Notes under the pieces: model-generated
Seen by the model: only the letters and a program-made list of their open reading frames with translations
What the model was told of the DNA's origin: nothing
Databases searched by the model: none
Origin: Lepisosteus oculatus
Lineage: Eukaryota; Chordata; Actinopteri; Semionotiformes; Lepisosteidae
Direction: 5' to 3'
Length of the DNA stretch: 64,000 bases
NCBI RefSeq assembly: GCF_040954835.1
Contig: NC_090709.1
Coordinates: forward strand, 45,516,490 to 45,580,489
Translations under genes and position numbers: made by a program
Shown: piece after piece, positions 58,327 to 64,000 of the stretch
Numbering within the stretch: the stretch's first letter is position 1
How the letters are laid out: each line of letters opens with the position of its first letter

Positions 58327-58674
58327 GGTCACTATAAATAGCACTGGGGCCCAGGTTTCAATTCTGGGCCAGGAGTGCTGTCTGTGTGGAGTTTGCATGT
58401 TCTCCTGTGTTGGTCTGGTTTCCTTCCACAGTCCAGAGACAGGCTAGTGGGTTAATGGGCTTCTGGGAAAATTGGCCCTGGTGTGAGTGTGTCCTGTGAT
58501 GGACTGGTGTCCTGTCCAGTGTGTGTGAGTGTGTGTGTGTGTCCTGTGATGGACTGGTGTCCTGTCCAGGGTGTGTGAGTGTGTGTGTGTCCTGTGATGG
58601 ACTGGTGTCCTGTCCAGGGTGTGTGAGTGTGTGTGTGTCCTGTGATGGACTGCTGTCCTGTCCAGGGTGTATCC
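58327..58674. repeat. 47-bp minisatellite and adjoining interspersed repeat, right copy
   Basis: Mirror of 11,243-11,590. Confidence 0.75.
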
Positions 58675-58987
58675 TGCCTTGTGCCTGTTGCTTGCTGGGA
58701 TAGACTCCCACTCCCCTTATGTCAAAAACTGTGGATTCGATCTCTTTCCCCTCCTGCTTACTTTTGTTCCTTACAGCGGTTCTTTCTTCAGACATTAGAT
58801 CACTGAATGATGCCTCAGTCCACTTGTTTACTCGTCCCATCAAGAACAAATCCAGCTCCTGGCGTGATGGTTTCTGTACTGGAGCGAGGAAGTTACATTT
58901 CAGCGTGAGGAGTGGGAAAACAGAGTTGCATTTCCTGTGTTAGTTTCCTCCAAGGTTTGATGTTGGGTCAGTTTTAAAGAAAATAAC

Positions 58988-59410
58988 ATGGTTCCCAGAG
59001 CTGTAGCTGTGCTAGTTCACACTGAAGAAGAACAGAAAGCACAGACGAATGTGGGTTGTGTTTATATCGACTTCTCAGCCTGCTGTGCTGATCAGATTTC
59101 ACCTAAACCTGCCTCCTGGGCGGAGAGACATCCGGGGCTCAGCCCTGCAGACTCGGGGTGTCCAGCCGACACTGTAGCACCAAGGGAAGTGGTCTTTCAG
59201 TCAGAGTTGGGAGCTGAGCTTTGGGGTCACTTCTGTAAATATTTCAGTGCTTTCATGCCTTTTAAAAATAAGAGCCTTTTCTTTGGAGGGAGATTAAACT
59301 CTTTTGAGCTCTTACAGTGCTCCACTAAGGGAGGAGTGTGTGAGGAGAGGCTTTGTGACAGTGATGAGGTTGCACAGCACTGTAGCTCGTATAGAAAGCC
59401 GGGGCAGTAG
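58988..59410 (+). other. Unrecognised 140-residue ORF, right copy
   Basis: Same residues as the left-arm frame at 10,507-10,929; no recognised domain. Confidence 0.2.
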
Positions 59411-59628
59411 AATGCAAGTAGGCTCGATTTCGCGCAGATAAGCTGTTGAATTAGGAATCATTTACATTGCGAAGGTCCAGCGGGGCGGTGATACACACTA
59501 GATCCAGCAGGGGGCGCTCTTGTGAAGTATTTCACTCTCGCTGTGTAGCGGAAGGCAGGCGACAGTGATCGCAAGCAGGTTGTTTTATCAAGTTTGATTT
59601 GACATCGAGCTTCTAAATTCACTAATTC

Positions 59629-60190
59629 AGCTGCTACAGTCATGTCACCCTGTAGCACACCGCTGGGAACCCCACTGGAGCCCAGCAGGTGTGAGCCTGG
59701 CCAGTACCTGGAGGGGAGACTCCTGGGAGAGCGGAGGCTGCTGCTGGGAGGTGTTAGTGGGGCCAGCAGGGGGCGCTCTCACCCTGCGGTCTGTGTGGGT
59801 CCTGATGCCCCAGTATAGTGAGGGGGGACACTGGACTGTAAACAGGCGCTGTACATTGGATCAGATGTAAAACTGAGGTCCTGACTCTCTGTGGTCATTA
59901 ACAATCCCGGGGTGTTTCTGGAGGACAGTAGGGGTGTTACCCCAGTGTCCTGGCCTGATTCCCCCCCTGGTCTTGACCCATCATGGCCTCCTTATCACCC
60001 CCCTCTCTGAACTGGCTCCATCACTCTGCTCTCCTCCCCACTGAGAGCTGCTGTGTGCTGAGCGGACTGGAGCATCATCCAGGTGGGGTACACACTGGTG
60101 GGGGTGGAGGGGATCCCCCTGACCTGGGAAGAGCTCGGAGTGGAGGGTCCAGCAAGGCGCTCTAGAAGTGTGAGGATTATTATTATTACA
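59629..60190 (+). mobile_element. 5S rRNA-derived SINE, right copy
   Basis: Head at 59,629-59,735 reads as 5S-like on this strand. A short segment at about 60,085-60,115 differs from the left copy and instead matches the 24.2-kb SINE. Confidence 0.75.
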
Positions 60191-60483
60191 GGCAGAATTT
60201 GACTGTTCTCGGTTTCTTCAGTGCGGTGAAGCGGCGCTACCACGTCCGGCCAGCAGGGGGAGGCAGCGGCCACCGGCTCTGGGCCTGAAGATTGAGCCTG
60301 AATCTCGTCAGGCCGACCCCGTCCGGATGAACCGCTGTGTGTGTGAGCAAGCAGAGCTTCCGGTGTGAAGTGTTAGACCTAGCAGAACAGGGTGGAGTAA
60401 AATATACTCATTTTATTTATTCTCATTTGGATATAATACACTAAGCTGGTATCAGAAAAGGTGATTTAAATAATTCTAAAGGT

Positions 60484-60686
60484 GATTTAAAGACCAGAAG
60501 ACTGTTCTTTACACAGAGAGTGGCGGGGGTGTGGAACAAGCTGCCCAGCCATGTTATTGAAGCCGATACCCTGGCTTCCTTCAAGAATGTGATCTTCACT
60601 CTGTCATTTTCAAATCTCTAGTTGAGACCTTCAAACTGATTAGCCACAAACTACCCAACGTTTGTGGCCTCTCGTTTGTGACCGGT
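60484..60686 (+). mobile_element. CR1/L2-type LINE 3' fragment, right copy
   Basis: Forward-strand frame RLFFTQRVAGVWNKLP with the best-preserved LINE-like residues in the window. Confidence 0.6.
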
Positions 60687-60775
60687 CTTATGTCCTCCGT
60701 CCAGGAAGGCACCACTTGTCTAACAGGTGCAGCTCTCCTGCGCAGAATCAAAAACGTCTGATGTCTGACAAACAA

Positions 60776-61159
60776 TCAGTAGGGTAGAGAGGTCTTGAAA
60801 AAACACAGTTTTCTGTTCCTAATTCTGCTTGATGATGCATTTTGGGGAGTCCGAAGAGTAAACAAGTAGATGCTGGCGAGCACACAGCCCAGCAGAGACA
60901 CAGCAACAGAAACAAGACAGGAAACTGTCAGTGCGAACCTGTTGTCAAGTTCTCCACCTTCCCCCCCGGCCCCCTGTCCTCCCGAGCCCAGTGTGACTAT
61001 CACAGGCCTGAGAGAGTAAATACTGTATAGAGAGCAGTTGAGCTCATGGAAACATCTGCGGTCGTCGTGCTGAACACCGCTCTGAAGCTCTGGTCCGGAG
61101 CCGAGCTCAGCCTGCGGTCGGGTTGCACACAGGCTGCACAGAGCCCTTGATCTGCTCAC
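60776..61159 (-). other. ORF with one membrane segment, right copy
   Basis: Protein identical to 8,757-9,140. Confidence 0.3.
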
Positions 61160-61404
61160 AGTTCAGGGCTCGTTAGCAGTGATGAACACGAGCATCAGAC
61201 ACAAAGAACAAATGCTGTTTGGTTCCTTTGTTGACTGCCTATGAAACACTTGTACCAGCTTTTGTCTTCTGTGTGGTGTAAGTCTTTTTTTCATGACACC
61301 TCTATATGCAAACCTGTTCAGTAGCAGGGAACTCTGGTAATTGTCACTTATCAACCGACCAGATGGATAGATGAGCAGCTTTTACATGTATCTTGCATTA
61401 TCTC

Positions 61405-61410
61405 TTTATT
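61405..61410 (-). terminator. Candidate poly(A) signal of receptor A (right)
   Basis: Reverse-strand AATAAA, mirror of 8,506-8,511. Confidence 0.45.
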
Positions 61411-61828
61411 ATCTATGTAGATTCAAAGGACTTTACAAGGTAGCTGCCAAGCAGAAGTATCCTGATGTGAAATCCATAGATACTTCAGCTCATAGGTAAT
61501 TCTTACAGAGAAATATGTTCTTAGAAATTGCTGGATCACTCCTTCCAGTTTTCAGCAAACAAATTTGACTAGATTTCATTTTAGAGGAAGTTGTCTGGAT
61601 GGTCCCTACTCATTAAATCAGCTGAACAAAAGAACTGGAGATAAAGGAAATTAAGATAAAAGAGAAAAATGTACTTCAACTAGTTCTTGACCAGTAGTCT
61701 TGATAAAATACTTTTTTATGGGTTGTTATGCATTTATCAGTTTTGATTCCCAGTACTCAACCTGATTATGTTTTTCAGCTCAGCTAAGCGCTCTGTGAGT
61801 GTACTTCTGTACTTTACTGTCACACACG

Positions 61829-64000
61829 TCACCCATGCTTGATCTCAGCATATGTCGTGGGCTGTGTGTTGTAGCCACCTCTCTTCTTGTGCTTCGTGTT
61901 TTGTCTGCTGATCTCTATAGTAGCGTACTGCAGTCCTGCCTCCTCCTCCTGCAAACACATAGACAGTGAGGTGAGGACGAGCCTGAACATGCACACACAC
62001 ACACATACACACACGCACACACACACACTCTGCTAATTTCATCTGTGACCCTCCTGACACACTCTGATAAGATTGTTAATCTTTTATCAGTGTCAACATA
62101 AAAAAATACTCTTAACAGCCCACAAAAAATAAACCACTCTCTGCCCTAATCATCGTCACAAACACCATCATCACTATTATTAGATGGATGTGAGACACAG
62201 TGTCCTGTCTGAAATAAAAATCGGATCGGTACCTGACTGTCCTGTCTCTTGCTGTGTCCTCCAGTCTTGGGGCGACTCTCAGAGCTTCTACTGCCTGGTT
62301 TCAAAGAGGAAACACAGTTATACTCCACTGTGACCCCAAAATATTTTCCACTTCCTAGCATCACTGTAAAAGATGGTTTTGTTCATCTGTCAGATCAGGG
62401 TGAAGAATATGTAACTCTCTGGATCTGAGTATATAAAGACAATATACAGCACTTTCAGTAGTTTGATGCAGTAGGCAAACATTGCTTTTAAAAATGACTT
62501 TTCAGCGTCGATTGAAAATAAATAAGTGTGACGGAGAAATGTAAATCTTCCTCACCTGTCTTTTTAAAAGACACAAGCAGATCAAATTAAAAACCCCTTG
62601 GAGTTGATCTTAAATATTTAATTCTGACGTTTTCTACTTTTTCCACAATAAGTGTTTCTTGGGATTGGGACAAACTGGAATACTGAGAAAGTTTCTCTGG
62701 ACTGAAAAAGCTACTAGGACTGGCTATAAAGGTCAATGCAAACAGACGTAGATAATTCACATCAGGTTTTCATTTAGTTTATTTAGATTTTAGCATCAGA
62801 AGCAAAACATTCCAGTTTAACGCGTGAAACTTAAAATTAAACCGATACACTTGAGACACTGAAAAACAAAAGTTCTATCTTCCAGTTAATTTCACAGCCA
62901 CACAAGACAAGCTAGTCTAGTAGAATTATACACTATAATAGTTAAAACATTTTTGAAACAATAACACAATGAAAGATTTGGAGTATTTCCATCTGCCTTT
63001 CACGCATTTAAGTGTCTGTTGATGTTTTCCTAACTAACAGCGGCTTTTGTGCAAATTGTATTTCACTTTTCATAATAAAACACAGCTGTGTGGACAGTCC
63101 TACCTCTTCTAAGGGAAACGCAGGAGAAAACGCAGACAGAGGACACGATGGCACAGACCACACTCACAGAGGGCAGAAGAGTCCAGCACGTCAGGCAGGG
63201 ACAGGGACTGACCAATGTCCGGTCAGGTTCCTCCAAGGAGGAGTTTTCTAAAGGACACAGAGCAGGTGAGAGGCTAATTCACAACATCTTCACTGCTGCT
63301 GGACAGCCTTTCTGAAGTAACAGCTCAGACAATGTTCATTTTCTGTGATATAGGAAATGAGTTTCTCAAAAAGGAAATGCAAACGATCGTATTGCTTGGA
63401 ACAGAAACATTTGGCAATTTTTTACCTGTGTCCGCAGTTAATTATATAGGGAAACGATGAGGCACCGAGAGACACGGGGAAGCAGGGTCGTGTACAAACA
63501 TGGCAACACCGGAACCGGTACCGAACAAGACTGCAGTGTTGAACAGTGAAGGAGTGGGACCCCAGAGTGTCTGTGCTGTGTAGGGGAGCGGGTGCACAGA
63601 CTGGAACTGCTCGCCTGTTAGTGTGTGTGAGGGGTTATCGGGGTGTCGGGCGGTGGCTGGGGCTCACCGGGGAAGACGAGCTCCGTCCCGTTTCCGAAGC
63701 TCAGCCGCCCGCCGGCTCTGTCGGCGCAGTAGTACAGCGCCCGGTCGGACTCCGTCAGGTTGGCGAGCGCCAGGCTGACGGAGAAGGTCGAGGGTTCGAG
63801 GACGAGGGAGAGGCGAGACCGGTACCCCTCTTCCACCTCCTTGATGATCTGGGAGCCGCTGATCTGGGCGACGGCGGCGATGAGCGGCACCTCCAGGGGC
63901 CGCTGTATCATCCACAGCGTCTCGGTCCGGTGGCTGATGCCACAGGGCAGGGTGACCGTGTCTCCGGCTCGGACCCGCAGCTCCACGACCGCGGCCGGTT
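61829..64000 (-). CDS. Receptor A (right, 5' end beyond window): Ig receptor with ITIM and ITSM
   Basis: Reverse-strand exons: V exon 63,668 to beyond 64,000, stalk/membrane exon 63,104-63,247, tail exons 62,233-62,294 and 61,829-61,948. The signal-peptide exon lies outside the window. The V exon keeps the LPC, LW, YYCAD and FGNGTELVF landmarks but differs from the left copy at about 14 positions, grouped in the CDR1-, CDR2- and CDR3-like segments (for example GISHRTETLW and ADRAGGRLSFG). The ITIM (LQYATI) and ITSM (TTYAEI) are kept. Only one stalk exon is present, so the protein would lack the 15-residue insert of the left copy. A V-to-L change sits in the stalk and a Q-to-K change in the tail. 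Confidence 0.82.
61989..62028. repeat. (CA)n microsatellite, right copy
   Basis: Mirror of 7,889-7,927. Confidence 0.85.

Larger units (their letters stand above)
36721..64000 (-). repeat. Right arm of the giant inverted duplication
   Basis: This is the reverse-complement partner of 5,794-32,346. It differs by a longer CR1-derived array at 49.1-50.3 kb, a private block of about 900 bp at 43.1-44.0 kb, shorter arrays at 42.4-42.8 kb, no SINE at the site matching 24.2 kb, a single stalk exon in receptor A and a diverged V exon at the window edge. These real differences argue against a simple hairpin-read or duplicated-contig artefact. Confidence 0.95.

Noticed and set aside
5794-64000. Palindrome as a pure sequencing or assembly artefact
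   Set aside because: A hairpin read or mirrored contig would give matching arms without a spacer. Here there is a 4.4-kb spacer, a one-arm SINE, changed array lengths and diverged V exons. Allelic mis-joining still cannot be fully excluded from sequence alone.

Overview
The window looks like ray-finned fish nuclear DNA. It has split genes with GT-AG introns in symmetric phase 1, tRNA- and 5S-rRNA-derived SINEs, L1/Tx1-like and CR1/L2-like LINE tails, and immunoglobulin-superfamily (IgSF) receptors of a fish type. An early-branching lineage such as gar, bowfin, sturgeon or bichir is possible, but that is inference. I saw no retrovirus-like element, rRNA gene, functional tRNA gene or CRISPR array.

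The dominant structure is a very large inverted duplication. The left arm (about 5,794-32,346) is repeated as its reverse complement at about 36,721-64,000, around a single-copy spacer of about 4.4 kb. The right arm runs off the window end. Genes in both arms point at the centre, so each family is present as a convergent pair.

Each arm carries, from outside to inside: (1) receptor A, a V-J-like Ig domain, stalk, membrane segment and a tail with one ITIM and one ITSM, that is an inhibitory-receptor layout like the NITRs; (2) a repeat-rich stretch with SINE and LINE copies, minisatellites and a terminal exon with poly(A) signal on the opposite strand; (3) a tandemly duplicated promoter/first-exon block, one copy holding a LINE with target-site duplications and the other a tRNA-like insertion; (4) receptor B, a V domain plus two near-identical cysteine-poor Ig-like exons, a membrane segment and a tail without an ITIM; (5) an inner half with minisatellites, a CCAAT-type promoter with first exon, and candidate exons of a gene I do not recognise.

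The arms are unevenly alike. From about 6.7 to 19.6 kb they are almost gap-free; the inner part differs by many indels and array-length changes; at the outer end the V exons of receptor A differ mainly in the CDR-like loops while their signalling tails are nearly identical. That mosaic suggests homogenisation of most of the arm with separate diversification of the ligand-binding exon. The 5.8 kb left of the arm hold the end of another transcript, a duplicated ISRE-bearing block, two SINEs and the first exon of receptor A.

The spacer is mostly a degenerate satellite. At its right edge a 67-bp piece of the left arm sits in direct orientation exactly at the palindrome junction, a plausible scar of replication template switching.
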